A DNA stretch of 64,000 nucleotides from Actinoplanes teichomyceticus ATCC 31121 (GTDB taxonomy: Bacteria; Actinomycetota; Actinomycetes; Mycobacteriales; Micromonosporaceae). The notes beneath the pieces were generated by a model. That model searched no databases, was not told the DNA's origin, and was given only the letters and a program-made list of their open reading frames with translations. The stretch spans positions 5,982,501-6,046,500 of the forward strand of contig NZ_CP023865.1 of assembly GCF_003711105.1 (NCBI RefSeq). The letters run 5' to 3'. Shown piece after piece: positions 16,640-25,114 of the stretch. Within the stretch, counting starts at the first letter, position 1. Each line of letters opens with the position of its first letter. A program made the position numbers and the translations under genes.

Positions 16640-18922
16640 TCAGTCCGGCAGCAGGGTGAAGACGCCGAGGCGCCGGGTGGGCCGGGTCAGGGCGACGTAC
16701 AGGTCGTTGGCGCCGCGCGGGGAGCCGGTCCGGACCCGTTCCGGATCGACGACCACGACGGTGTCGAATTCCAGGCCCTTGGCCTGGGCCACGGTGAGCA
16801 GGACCGCGCGGTCCTCCAGGTCCGGGGACGGGCCGGTGGTCAGCGCGGGCAGGGCGGCGGCCAGGGCCGCCTGCCGGCCGGCCGGCGCGATCACCGCCAG
16901 GCGGCCGTCACCGAGCGCGTCGATTTCGTACGTCACCCGCGCCACCAGCTCAGACAGGGCGCCGGTCGCCTCCCAGGGCTCGACGCCCGCGGAGCGCACC
17001 GGCTGGGGCGGGACGATCGCCGGGTCGGCGGTGGACAGCAGCCGGCGGGTGTACTCCATGATCTCGGCGGGGGTGCGGTAGCTGACCGTGAGCTCGGCCA
17101 GCCGCCAGCGCTCGGCGACGTAGGGCGAGAGCACCTGGGACCAGCTCGACGGGGCGCCGAGCGCGCCGGTCTGGGCGAGATCGCCGACCAGGGTCATCGA
17201 GCGGCTCGGGCAGCGGCGCATCAGCAGGCGCCAGGCCATCGGGGACAGTTCCTGCGCCTCGTCGACGATCACGTGGCCGAAGACCCACTCCCGGTCGGTG
17301 GCGGCCCGTTCGGCGGCCGAGCGGACCTCCCGCTCGGCCAGGCGCTCCGCGAGCATGTCGGCCTCCATCACGTCAGCGATGTTCGGGATCGCGGCCTCGT
17401 CGTCGTCCTCCAGCTCGTACGACTTGGAGCCGGCCGTGATGTCCAGGACGCCCTGCGCGTACGCCAGACGTCGGGCCCGTTCCCGGGCGGCCGCGGCGCG
17501 CGCCGCGCGGTCGTCCTCGCCGAGCAGTTCGGCCGCCTCGTCGAGCAGCGGCACGTCGGCCGGCGACCATCCGCCGCCCGGCGCGCGGTGCAGCAGCTCG
17601 CACTCCGCCGCGGTCAGCAGCGGGGTGGCGCCGGTGCGCGCCGCGCGGGCGAGGGCGGTCCGGGCGGCGTACAGATCGGTGAGCAGCCCGGCCGGGGTGA
17701 GCTGCGGCCACAGTTCGTCGATCGCGGCCCGGACCACCGGGTTCGCGGCGAGGTCGGCACGGATGTCGGCCCGGTCGGACTCGTCGAGCAGGTTCGGCGT
17801 GGCCAGGGCGTCGTCGGCGCCGAGCGGGTCGTCCCAGAACGGGTCGGCGCCGATCCGGTCGGCGACCTGCGCGGCGAGCACGTCCAGGACGCCGGTGACG
17901 AAGATCGGGCGGGCCGCGTTGTGGCGCAGCCCGGAGGCCCGGGCCCGGTCGCGGGACGGCTCGCAGTCGGCGGCGGTCAGGCGCAGCGGGTGCCCGTCGA
18001 CGTCGATCTCCCACGGCTCGGCGGGCACCCGCTGCCGGTCGCGGACGGCCGCCGCCAGGAACTCGACCATCACCGCCCGGCCCTTGATCTCCGCGACCGG
18101 CGCCGGCTCGGACCGGCGCGCGGTGATCCCGGGGTACAGGTCGCCCGGGGTGGCGAGCAGGACACCGGTCTCCGCGAGCGACGGCAGGACCTGCGAGATG
18201 TACCGCAGGAAGGTGGCGTTCGGGCCGACGATCAGGACGCCGCGGGCGGACAACTGCTCCCGGTACGTGTACAGCAGGTAGGCGGCACGGTGCAGCGCGA
18301 CCGCGGTCTTGCCGGTACCCGGGCCGCCCTGGACGACCAGCACGCCACCCGGTTCGGCGCGGATCACCCGGTCCTGCTCGGCCTGGATGGTCTCGACGAT
18401 GTCGCGCATCCGTCCGGTACGACCGGCGGTGAGCGCGGACAGCAGCGCGGCCTCACCGGTCAGCGTGCGGTCGCCGGCGGTGGCGGCCGCGTCCAGGTCG
18501 AGGATCTCGTCGTCCAGCTCGACGACGGCCCGCCCCCGGGTCCGGATGTGGCGGCGCAGCGTCACGCCGTGCGGGGTGACCGCGGTGGCCACGTAGAACG
18601 GGCGGGCGGCCGGGGCGCGCCAGTCGAGAAGGAGCGGGCGGTCGGTGTCGTGGATGCCGATCCGCCCGATGTGCAGCCGCTCGCCGTCGCGCATGTCGAG
18701 CCGGCCGAAGCAGAGGCCGTGCTCGACCGCGTCGTACCGGGCTAGGCGGTCGGCGTGCGCGTGCACGGCGGCGTCGCGCTGCGAACGCGCCTCGGGCGTG
18801 CCGCCGCCGCGCCGCCGGGCCTCGGCGAGCCGGTCACGCACCTGTGCCCGCAGCTCGTCGAGGCGGCCGTAGATCACGCTCAGGTGGGATTGTTCCTCGG
18901 CGAGAGTTGACAGACTTGACAC
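16640..18922 (-). CDS. helD: HelD-like superfamily 1 helicase
   Basis: A 760-aa UvrD/Rep-like ATPase of the HelD type; actinobacterial members bind RNA polymerase and recycle stalled complexes. Walker A GGPGTGKTAVALHRAAYLLYT is near residue 197, Walker B VIVDEAQELSPMAWRLLMRR near 552, LTVAQAKGLEFDTVVVVD near 710 and the terminal motif YVALTRPTRRLGVF at the end. The N-terminal coiled-coil arm (HLSVIYGRLDELRAQVRDRL) fits HelD rather than UvrD. The GTG at 18922 is chosen over the upstream TTG at 18934 because GGAGG lies 5 nt before it. Some HelD proteins also confer rifampicin tolerance. Confidence 0.85.
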   Translation of the reverse strand: MSSLSTLAEEQSHLSVIYGRLDELRAQVRDRLAEARRRGGGTPEARSQRDAAVHAHADRLARYDAVEHGLCFGRLDMRDGERLHIGRIGIHDTDRPLLLDWRAPAARPFYVATAVTPHGVTLRRHIRTRGRAVVELDDEILDLDAAATAGDRTLTGEAALLSALTAGRTGRMRDIVETIQAEQDRVIRAEPGGVLVVQGGPGTGKTAVALHRAAYLLYTYREQLSARGVLIVGPNATFLRYISQVLPSLAETGVLLATPGDLYPGITARRSEPAPVAEIKGRAVMVEFLAAAVRDRQRVPAEPWEIDVDGHPLRLTAADCEPSRDRARASGLRHNAARPIFVTGVLDVLAAQVADRIGADPFWDDPLGADDALATPNLLDESDRADIRADLAANPVVRAAIDELWPQLTPAGLLTDLYAARTALARAARTGATPLLTAAECELLHRAPGGGWSPADVPLLDEAAELLGEDDRAARAAAARERARRLAYAQGVLDITAGSKSYELEDDDEAAIPNIADVMEADMLAERLAEREVRSAAERAATDREWVFGHVIVDEAQELSPMAWRLLMRRCPSRSMTLVGDLAQTGALGAPSSWSQVLSPYVAERWRLAELTVSYRTPAEIMEYTRRLLSTADPAIVPPQPVRSAGVEPWEATGALSELVARVTYEIDALGDGRLAVIAPAGRQAALAAALPALTTGPSPDLEDRAVLLTVAQAKGLEFDTVVVVDPERVRTGSPRGANDLYVALTRPTRRLGVFTLLPD

Positions 18923-18964
18923 CCGTGCCTCCAAGACCTATTCTGATAGTGGTTCAGTCGGCCT

Positions 18965-18984
18965 TCATGTCTCTATCGACATGA
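18965..18984. promoter_or_regulatory. Perfect dyad between helD and the MBL gene
   Basis: TCATGTC and GACATGA form a perfect 7-bp inverted repeat around TCTATC, 42 nt upstream of the helD start and 54 nt upstream of the divergent hydrolase start. It is a candidate operator, since it lacks the GC-rich stem and position expected of a terminator. Confidence 0.45.
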
Positions 18985-19038
18985 CAACGGACCAGGTTAG
19001 CAGAGTTTCGGCCGCCCGGGCACGGGTAGCCGCCTGCA

Positions 19039-19824
19039 ATGACACCGACTGCCACCGTCACCTTCGTCGGCAACGCCACGACCCTGCTGCGGCTGGGCGA
19101 CTTCACACTGCTCACCGATCCCGCCTTCGGTCGCGCCGGCAGCCGCGTCCACCTCGGCTACGGCATGTGGACCCGGCGACTCACCGATCCGGCCATGACC
19201 TATCCGGACCTGCCGCCGCTCGACGCGGTGCTGCTGTCGCACCTGCACGGCGACCACTTCGACCGGGCGGCGCGCCGGACCGTTCCCCGCGACCTGCCGA
19301 TGCTGACCACCCCGCAGGCCGAACGGCGGCTGCGCAAACAATGGTCCGGGGTACGCGGCCTGCCGGTGTGGGACGCCCACCAGTGGCACCGGGCCGGACA
19401 GACGCTGCGGATCACCGCGCTGCCCGGCCGGCACGGCCCCGGCCTCGTCGACCGGCTGCTGCCGGACGTGATGGGCTCCCTGGTGGAGTGGGAGCAGGAC
19501 GGCCAGCCGCTGGTGCGCCTCTACATCACCGGCGACACGCTGTACCGGCCGTTCCTCGGCGAGATCAAGCAGCGCTGCGGCGAGATCGACGCGATGCTGA
19601 TCCACCTGGGCGGGACCCGCATCCTCGGCCTGCTGGTGACCATGGACGGCCGTCAGGGCGCCGCGCTGACCGAGCTGATCAACCCCAGGATCGCGCTGCC
19701 GATCCACTACGACGACTACCGGGTGATGAAGTCGCCGCTCAGCGAGTACCTGGTCCGCCGCCGGGAACGGGTGCACCCGCTGGTCCGGGGCGAGACCTTC
19801 GAGCTGCCGCTACGGGTGCGCTGA
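19039..19824 (+). CDS. MBL-fold metallo-hydrolase
   Basis: A 261-aa metallo-beta-lactamase-fold hydrolase. The dinuclear metal motif is LLSHLHGDHFD, with further ligands in LPGRHGPG, ITGDTLY and LPIHYDDY. It resembles the UlaG/phospholipase-D-like branch of the fold, so a small-molecule ester or lactone substrate is possible but not determinable. No Shine-Dalgarno is present; TAGCCG ends 6 nt before the ATG. It is divergent from helD. Confidence 0.82.
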   Translation: MTPTATVTFVGNATTLLRLGDFTLLTDPAFGRAGSRVHLGYGMWTRRLTDPAMTYPDLPPLDAVLLSHLHGDHFDRAARRTVPRDLPMLTTPQAERRLRKQWSGVRGLPVWDAHQWHRAGQTLRITALPGRHGPGLVDRLLPDVMGSLVEWEQDGQPLVRLYITGDTLYRPFLGEIKQRCGEIDAMLIHLGGTRILGLLVTMDGRQGAALTELINPRIALPIHYDDYRVMKSPLSEYLVRRRERVHPLVRGETFELPLRVR

Positions 19825-19873
19825 CGTAACGTGAAACCTCCGCGCGGCCCGCGCCCGGGCACTAGCGTCTGCG

Positions 19874-20389
19874 GTGATGATGTCGCGTCGAGGGCTGCTC
19901 TGGTACAGCGTGCTGTGCGGGGCCGGGGTGCTGTGGTCGGCCGTCCTGGTGGTCACCCTCGCCCTGGGCCACCGTCCGGTCCCCCAGGCGGTCGGGGTGG
20001 GCGTCGCGGCGCTGCTGACCGTGCCCGGTTTCGCGGCCGGCATCCTCGCGAACCGGCGCGCCTACCGCACCCGGCGGCCCCTGCGGCTGTGGAGCCTCGC
20101 GTCCTGGGTGCCGCCCCACGTGCCGACCTGGGCGGCGATCGTCGCCGGAGCCGCCTTCTTCGGCTTCTGGCTGGCCATCGTGCTGGCGTTCATCGCGCTG
20201 AAGGGCAACCCGCAGGTCCGGGACGGACAGTACGTCCTCGTCGACCACGACCGGGTCACCGCGGTCACCGCGGCGGAGTACGACCGCCAGCTCGACCACG
20301 AGCAGCAGATCTCGTTGTCCGTGCTGGGGGCGTTCGCGGTCGGTGGCACGTTCCTGTGCGCGGCGCGCGCCACCGAGCACGCGGACTGA
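19874..20389 (+). CDS. Small integral membrane protein, unknown
   Basis: A 171-aa protein with about four hydrophobic helices: near the N-terminus (GLLWYSVLCGAGVLWSAVLV), at AVGVGVAALLTVPGFAAGI, at WAAIVAGAAFFGFWLAIVLAFIAL, and at the C-terminus. A soluble loop (NPQVRDGQYVLVDHDRVTAVTAAEYDRQ) separates the last two. I recognise no family. TAGCGT ends 5 nt before the GTG at 19874 and 8 nt before the ATG at 19877, so the message may be leaderless and the exact start is uncertain by one or two codons. Confidence 0.65.
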   Translation: MMMSRRGLLWYSVLCGAGVLWSAVLVVTLALGHRPVPQAVGVGVAALLTVPGFAAGILANRRAYRTRRPLRLWSLASWVPPHVPTWAAIVAGAAFFGFWLAIVLAFIALKGNPQVRDGQYVLVDHDRVTAVTAAEYDRQLDHEQQISLSVLGAFAVGGTFLCAARATEHAD

Positions 20390-20402
20390 CCGGCCCCGGC
20401 GA

Positions 20403-20443
20403 GGGCAGCGGCGGCGCGGCTTCCCGGACCGCGCCGCCTGCCC
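20403..20443. terminator. Bidirectional GC hairpin between convergent genes
   Basis: Stem GGGCA+GGCGGCGCGG pairs with CCGCGCCGCC+TGCCC with a 2-nt bulge on the left arm and a 9-nt loop. It lies between the membrane-protein stop (20389) and the phoD stop (20455). Confidence 0.65.
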
Positions 20444-20454
20444 GGTGCCCACGG

Positions 20455-22083
20455 TCACGCCGCCGGAGCGGACTCCCTGCGGATCTTCGAGGAGCCGCGC
20501 CCCACCGACCAGCCCTGGACCCACCGCGCGCCGGAGTCCTTGCGGGTGCGGTCGGCCAGGTGGTACCAGTCCATCCGGCAGCGCGACCGGGTCACCTCGA
20601 GCACCCCGAAGCCGTGCCCGTCGGTCTCCACCCACCTGACGTGCGGGTTGGTCGCCCGGATCAGCGAGGCGGCGAGCACGCTGAGCGGGCCGCCCGCGCT
20701 GGTGCCCAGGAAGTCGTTGATGTTGTCGCTGGTCACCGACGGGACGACGAACTCGGCGGCGGCCGGGTCGGTGGTGCCGGTGTCCCTGGTGGTCAGCTCG
20801 TTGGCCCAGGAGGTGTGGATGTCGCCGGTGAGGAACACGACGTCCCGGGTGCCGTGCGCGCGCAGCGTGTCGACCAGGCGCTCCCGGTCGGCGTTGTAGC
20901 CGTCCCACTGGTCGGCGTTGAGGATCAGGCCGTTCTGCGGGACGCCGATCAGCTTGCCGAGCGGGCCGAGCAGCCAGGCCGGCAGGGCTGCGACGTCGAG
21001 ACGGGAGATCATCACCGGGTTGCCGACGATCTTCCAGATCGCCGTGGAGCCGACCAGGCCCTCGGTCAACCAGGACATCTGGCTCGCGCCGGTGATCGTC
21101 CGGCCCGGGTCGTCCACGTCCGTGCCGTCCGCCTGCTCCGAGCGGTAGGTCCGCAGGTCGAGCATGGACAGCTCGAACAGGTCGCCGTAGCGCAGCCGCC
21201 GGTAGATGTTGCCGTCCGCGGTCAGCCGGACCGGCATCCACTCCGCGTACGCCTGCCGGGACGCCGCCACCCGCGCCGCGAAGTCGCCCTCGGCGCCCGG
21301 GGTGTGGTTCTCCGCGCCGCCGCTCCACATGTCGTTGGCCACCTCGTGGTCGTCCCACGTGATGATCCACGGGACGGAGGCGTGCAGCGCGCGCAGGTCC
21401 GGGTCGGTCTTGTAGAGCGCGTGCCGGATCCGGTAGTCGGCCAGGGTCAGCGTCTCGTGCTCGGGGGCGGTCCGGCGGACCACGGCGCCGCCGGCGGTGA
21501 AGTCGCCGGTGGCGTACTCGTAGATGTAGTCGCCGAGGTGCACGACCAGGTTGAGGTCGCCCCGCTCGGCCAGGTGCCGGTACGCCGCGAAGTAACCGGC
21601 CTCCCAGTTGGCGCAGCTGACCACACCGGCCCGCAGCCGGGCCACGGCGTCGCTCGCGGCCGGGGCGGTCATCGTCCGGCCGGCCGGCGACCAGTTGCCG
21701 TGATGTCCGAAGCGGTACCAGTACGTGGTGGCCGGGCTCAGACCGGTGACGTCCACCTTGACGGTGTGGTCGCGCTCCGGTCCGGTGGTGACCGTGCCGG
21801 ACTGCACGACGGCGCCGAATCCGGCGTCGGTGGCGACCTGCCAGGCGACATCGACCCGCGGGCCGGCGCCGGAGCCGGGCGCCGACTCGGGGGTCGGGGT
21901 GACCCGGGTCCACAGCAGGATGCCACCCGGCAGCGGATCACCGGAGGCGACGCCGTGCTGGAAGAACGTGTCGGCCGCCGAGGCGGCCGAGGGAAGCGCG
22001 GCGGCGACCGCGCCGGCGCCGGCGGACAGGCCGGCGAGCAGGACGGTACGGCGGCCGACCGCGGCGCGAGGAAGGACAGTCAT
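20455..22083 (-). CDS. phoD: PhoD-type alkaline phosphatase, Tat-exported
   Basis: A 542-aa secreted phosphodiesterase/alkaline phosphatase that releases phosphate from organic esters outside the cell. A twin-arginine signal (GRRTVLLAG, arginines 11-12) is followed by an Ala-rich core ending near ASAAD. The PhoD N-terminal domain (FQHGVASGDPLPGGILLWTRV) leads into the metallophosphatase core with VVHLGDYIYEYATG, ITWDDHEVANDMW and VFLTGDIHTSWANEL, holding the expected Fe/Ca ligands. The ATG at 22083 is chosen because the Tat motif then sits normally; a start at 22116 adds 11 residues. Phosphate-starvation control is typical but I see no PHO box. Confidence 0.92.
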   Translation of the reverse strand: MTVLPRAAVGRRTVLLAGLSAGAGAVAAALPSAASAADTFFQHGVASGDPLPGGILLWTRVTPTPESAPGSGAGPRVDVAWQVATDAGFGAVVQSGTVTTGPERDHTVKVDVTGLSPATTYWYRFGHHGNWSPAGRTMTAPAASDAVARLRAGVVSCANWEAGYFAAYRHLAERGDLNLVVHLGDYIYEYATGDFTAGGAVVRRTAPEHETLTLADYRIRHALYKTDPDLRALHASVPWIITWDDHEVANDMWSGGAENHTPGAEGDFAARVAASRQAYAEWMPVRLTADGNIYRRLRYGDLFELSMLDLRTYRSEQADGTDVDDPGRTITGASQMSWLTEGLVGSTAIWKIVGNPVMISRLDVAALPAWLLGPLGKLIGVPQNGLILNADQWDGYNADRERLVDTLRAHGTRDVVFLTGDIHTSWANELTTRDTGTTDPAAAEFVVPSVTSDNINDFLGTSAGGPLSVLAASLIRATNPHVRWVETDGHGFGVLEVTRSRCRMDWYHLADRTRKDSGARWVQGWSVGRGSSKIRRESAPAA

Positions 22084-22214
22084 GCGGTTCTCTCTAGCAG
22101 AGGCAGCGAGCCGCATGAATGCGTTGAGTCGGATGTTCGACCGGCCTTCACCGACCGGTCCGGAAGTTAACTCGCCGGTAGCCTCAGCGCGGCCCGGCCG
22201 GCTCCCGGCGCCTC

Positions 22215-22350
22215 TCGGCCGCGCCCGGCGAGAGCCGCCTCGATCGGCGTCCCCGTCAGCCGCGCGGCCGAGCTCGGCGAGAGCCCGCCTCGACGACGTC
22301 CGGCGCCGCTCAGCCGAGCTCGGCGAGAGCCGCCTCGATGGCGTCCTCGG
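22215..22350. repeat. Three imperfect 46-49-bp copies of the STAS gene 3' end
   Basis: The block around CGGCGAGAGCCGCCTCGA occurs at 22226, 22275 and 22321. The last copy is the coding 3' end of the STAS gene; the other two lie downstream of its stop at 22310, so the 3' end has been duplicated outwards. The repeats keep GGCGAGAG and CCTCGA and diverge between. Confidence 0.65.
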
Positions 22351-22690
22351 CGGCCGGGGCGTAGAGCCGGTCGTCGCTGCGCGGGCACAGCCCGGTGGCC
22401 TCCAGCGCCTGGCGGACGTGCCCGCGGGCGTTGACCACCTGGTAGCCGTGGCCGCTGCGCAGCGCCCGGGTGTAACCGACCAGCAGGACCTCGATGCACT
22501 CGCTGCCGATCAGATCCACACCGGCCATGTCGACCACCACCCGGGCGCCGCGCGCCCGGTCGAAGGCCTGCCGCAGCTCGCGGCGCAGACCGGCACCGGA
22601 CCTGCGATCGAAACTGCCGTCCAGGTGAAGGAAGACGGCGGGCCCGGTCTTGTCCGGGTCACGGTGGATCACGCAGCGCACTTCGCCCAT
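22310..22690 (-). CDS. STAS-domain protein (anti-anti-sigma-like)
   Basis: A 126-aa STAS protein. The core strand-turn-helix VVVDMAGVDLIGSECIEVLLVGY corresponds to the phosphorylation-loop region of SpoIIAA/RsbV, with a serine in the expected place. The N-terminal strand FLHLDGSFDRRSGAGLRREL fits the fold. Such proteins usually sequester anti-sigma kinases, but no kinase or sigma gene is nearby. The ATG at 22690 follows GGAGG; a start at 22735 would add 15 residues with no support. Confidence 0.75.
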   Translation of the reverse strand: MGEVRCVIHRDPDKTGPAVFLHLDGSFDRRSGAGLRRELRQAFDRARGARVVVDMAGVDLIGSECIEVLLVGYTRALRSGHGYQVVNARGHVRQALEATGLCPRSDDRLYAPAAEDAIEAALAELG

Positions 22691-22811
22691 GCCCTCCGGT
22701 CTACCCGGAACATGTGTACGGGCGGCCAACAGCACGATAAGACGGCGCCGTCCGGCATGAGGGCTGCGTCACGGGCACACCGCGCGGCTGCCCGGCGTCT
22801 ACCGTGTGGCG

Positions 22812-23819
22812 GTGGAGATCGAACTCTGGTCGGTGATCGCCGAACCCGAGGCGCTCGCGCTGGCCGGCCCGGGGGCGACGCTGCTGACCGGGGCGGACGC
22901 CGCCTACGCGGTGGGCCGGGACGCCGTGGTGGTGATCGGCCGTTCCGAGGACACCACCGAGATGATCCTGCCCGGGCCGTTCCCCCGGCTGGTCGAGGAG
23001 CGACTGGCCGGGATGCTGCGCCCGGCGGTGCACGCGTTCGCCCGGCTGCCGGGGGGCTGCCTGACGCTCGGCGTGCCGCGCGCCACCGAGCTGGGCTACC
23101 GTCGCGGCGCGCTGCATGACATCCGGCTGCGCTTCGAGGCGCCGATCCCGCCGGAGCTGCTCGGCCGGGTCACGCCCGGGGTGGACTGGCTGGACCGGGT
23201 CCCGTCCGACCCGATCGGCGCGATGGAGCGGTTCGTCGCGGGCTGGTTCGCCGAGGTTCCGGCGCCCGGCCCGCCGCCGCTCGCCGCGGAGCTGCCCACC
23301 GCGCTGCGGGCCTTCCACCGGGCCGCCGCCGGACGGCCCGAGGTGTACGGCCGGTCCAGCCGGATCCTGCCGGAGCCGGCGCCCGCGCGCCCGGACGGCC
23401 TGATCCCCTTCGGGCACGAGGGCGACGGTGTGTTCACGTTGCTGAGGGAGCCGGACGGCGACGACCCCCGGGTCTACTACGACGGGCTCGGTGACCGGCT
23501 GCTGCCGGAGCGTGACCGGCTGTGCGGCTTCCTGCTGCACTCCACCCTGGCCCGGGCGGCGATGGACGGGCCGCTCGGCGGGATGGCGTTCGTCGACCGG
23601 GCGCAGGCCCGGCGGGTGGTCGCCCCGCTGCGCCGGGTGCCGCTGCGGCCGATGCGGTGGCCGTCGCTGTTCTCCCGGTGCTACGCCGGGCCGGGCACGG
23701 TGGTCCTGCTCGGCGCGGACGAGGCGGACTGGCTCGAGATGTACGTCGGTGTCCGGCACCCTGCCCTGCTGCGCCGGCTGCGCAAGCTCGGCCTGGACTG
23801 GGAGTCGTTCACCGGCTGA
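22812..23819 (+). CDS. Unknown protein, possible SUKH-like segment
   Basis: A 335-aa soluble protein with strong coding bias. The middle part (GLIPFGHEGDGVFTLLREP followed by VYYDG and LCGFLLHSTL) resembles the PFG-x-G-D-x-hydrophobic pattern of SMI1/KNR4 (SUKH) domains, but this is a weak visual match. The N-terminal 120 residues (LWSVIAEPEALALAGPGA) and the C-terminal 90 are unrecognised. TACCGT at 22800-22805 ends 6 nt before the GTG at 22812, favouring that start and a leaderless message over the GTG at 22806. Confidence 0.65.
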   Translation: MEIELWSVIAEPEALALAGPGATLLTGADAAYAVGRDAVVVIGRSEDTTEMILPGPFPRLVEERLAGMLRPAVHAFARLPGGCLTLGVPRATELGYRRGALHDIRLRFEAPIPPELLGRVTPGVDWLDRVPSDPIGAMERFVAGWFAEVPAPGPPPLAAELPTALRAFHRAAAGRPEVYGRSSRILPEPAPARPDGLIPFGHEGDGVFTLLREPDGDDPRVYYDGLGDRLLPERDRLCGFLLHSTLARAAMDGPLGGMAFVDRAQARRVVAPLRRVPLRPMRWPSLFSRCYAGPGTVVLLGADEADWLEMYVGVRHPALLRRLRKLGLDWESFTG

Positions 23820-23851
23820 TCCCCCGTTCGGTTGTCCCAGCTCCCGGGAAA

Positions 23852-23879
23852 GTCGACAATCTCAACTGATTTAGTAGAC
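23852..23879. promoter_or_regulatory. AT-rich imperfect dyad before the permease gene
   Basis: A 28-bp degenerate inverted repeat runs from GTCGAC to AGTAGAC around CTCAACTGATTT, 32 nt upstream of the permease start. The AT content is unusual for this window, so a promoter or operator is likely, but the regulator is unknown. Confidence 0.25.
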
Positions 23880-23911
23880 AAGGTGGGTGATCGTCGAGCA
23901 CACTTCCGGCC

Positions 23912-24814
23912 ATGGATCTCACCATGGCCCTCGCCGGGCTCGGCGTCGGTGTCGTCGTCGGCCTGACCGGCATGGGCGGCGGCGCCCTGATGACACCGAT
24001 CCTGGTGCTGCTCTTCCATGTCAACCCGGTGGCCGCGATCTCCAGCGACCTCGCGGCGAGCGCGGTGATGAAGCCGTTCGGCGGCGCGGTGCACGCCCGG
24101 CGCGGCACGGTGAACTGGAAGCTGGTCGGCTGGCTGTGTGCCGGCAGCATCCCCAGCGCCTTCCTCGGCGTCCTGCTGCTGCGCCTGCTCGGCGACGACG
24201 CCGACGTGCAGCACATGGTGAAGATCGCACTCGGCGCGGCCCTGCTGCTGGCCGCCGGCGGCATGATCCTCAAGGCGTGGACCAGCCGGCGCAACGGCGA
24301 CGGGCCGGCGGCCGAGATCACCGTCAAGCCGATCCCTACCATTCTGATCGGCATCATGGGCGGGCTGGTGGTCGGGCTCACCTCGGTCGGCTCCGGCTCG
24401 CTGATCATCGTGGCGCTGCTCGCGGTCTACCCGAAACTGCGCGCCAACGACCTGGTCGGCACCGACCTGGTGCAGGCCATCCCACTGGTCACCGCGGCCG
24501 CCCTGGGCCACGCGCTCTTCGGCGACCTGCAGCTGGACATCGCCGGCGCGGTGGTCCTCGGCTCCATCCCGGGCGTGCTGATCGGCTCCCGGATCTCCTC
24601 GCGGGCGCCGGGCGGCCTGGTCCGGGCCGCGCTGATCATCGTGCTGCTGGCCAGCTCGCTGAAGCTATTCGACGTCCCCACCCCGCTGGTGGGCGCGGTG
24701 ACCGGCGCCGCGGCGCTGGTCGCGGTCGCGCTCGGCGTGGCCGGCCGGCTCCGCAGGCCGCCGGCCGGTGGCACGCCCGCCGAGGCCGCCGAGCGGGAGA
24801 CCGTCGCCGTCTGA
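23912..24814 (+). CDS. TSUP (TauE/SafE) family permease
   Basis: A 300-aa membrane protein of the TSUP family, with about eight hydrophobic helices in two homologous halves. Each half carries the family glycine-rich motif: GLTGMGGGALMTPIL in the first and GLTSVGSGSLIIVAL in the second. Relatives export sulfite or take up sulfonates and other sulfur compounds. An acidic C-terminal tail follows the last helix. CACACT ends 7 nt before the ATG, a possible -10 of a leaderless mRNA. Confidence 0.85.
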   Translation: MDLTMALAGLGVGVVVGLTGMGGGALMTPILVLLFHVNPVAAISSDLAASAVMKPFGGAVHARRGTVNWKLVGWLCAGSIPSAFLGVLLLRLLGDDADVQHMVKIALGAALLLAAGGMILKAWTSRRNGDGPAAEITVKPIPTILIGIMGGLVVGLTSVGSGSLIIVALLAVYPKLRANDLVGTDLVQAIPLVTAAALGHALFGDLQLDIAGAVVLGSIPGVLIGSRISSRAPGGLVRAALIIVLLASSLKLFDVPTPLVGAVTGAAALVAVALGVAGRLRRPPAGGTPAEAAERETVAV

Positions 24815-24841
24815 CCGGCGGGCTCAGTCCGGCCCACCCGG

Positions 24842-25012
24842 GCCGATCCGTTCCACCACAGCCCGTCCTCGCTGGCGAACCACGTCAACCGCCTGCACGA
24901 CACCCCGCACCGCGACATCGTCGCCGCCGACTACGGCAAGGACATCCCGGGCGACGCCCTGCCGGAGAACGTCGGCACGGTCGTCCACCACGACGAGGGC
25001 AACGGGGCCGGA
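24842..25012 (+). pseudogene. Orphan coding-like fragment after the permease
   Basis: For about 57 codons from 24842 every codon ends in G or C except one, and the translation is protein-like (SLANHVNRLHDTPHRDIV, then YGKDIPGDALPENVGTVVHH). It is in the same frame as the upstream permease, after that gene's stop, and has no in-frame ATG, GTG or TTG upstream. It looks like the 3' remnant of a lost gene. The family is not recognised. The frame runs on to a stop at 25082 inside a terminator hairpin. Confidence 0.4.
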
Positions 25013-25062
25013 TGTCCGCCGGGCGCCGCGGCCGGGCTGAGATCCGCCCCGCGCGCACGAGC

Positions 25063-25101
25063 CGGCCCCGCCCACCCGGGCTGATCGGGTGAGCGGGGCC
25101 G
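25063..25101. terminator. Long GC hairpin after the amylase-pullulanase gene
   Basis: A 16-bp stem (CGGCCCCGCCCACCCG against CGGGTGAGCGGGGCCG, one mismatch) with a 7-nt loop, 13 nt past the stop at 25115. It probably ends the maltodextrin operon. Confidence 0.7.
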
Positions 25102-25114
25102 AGATCGGGGAAGG

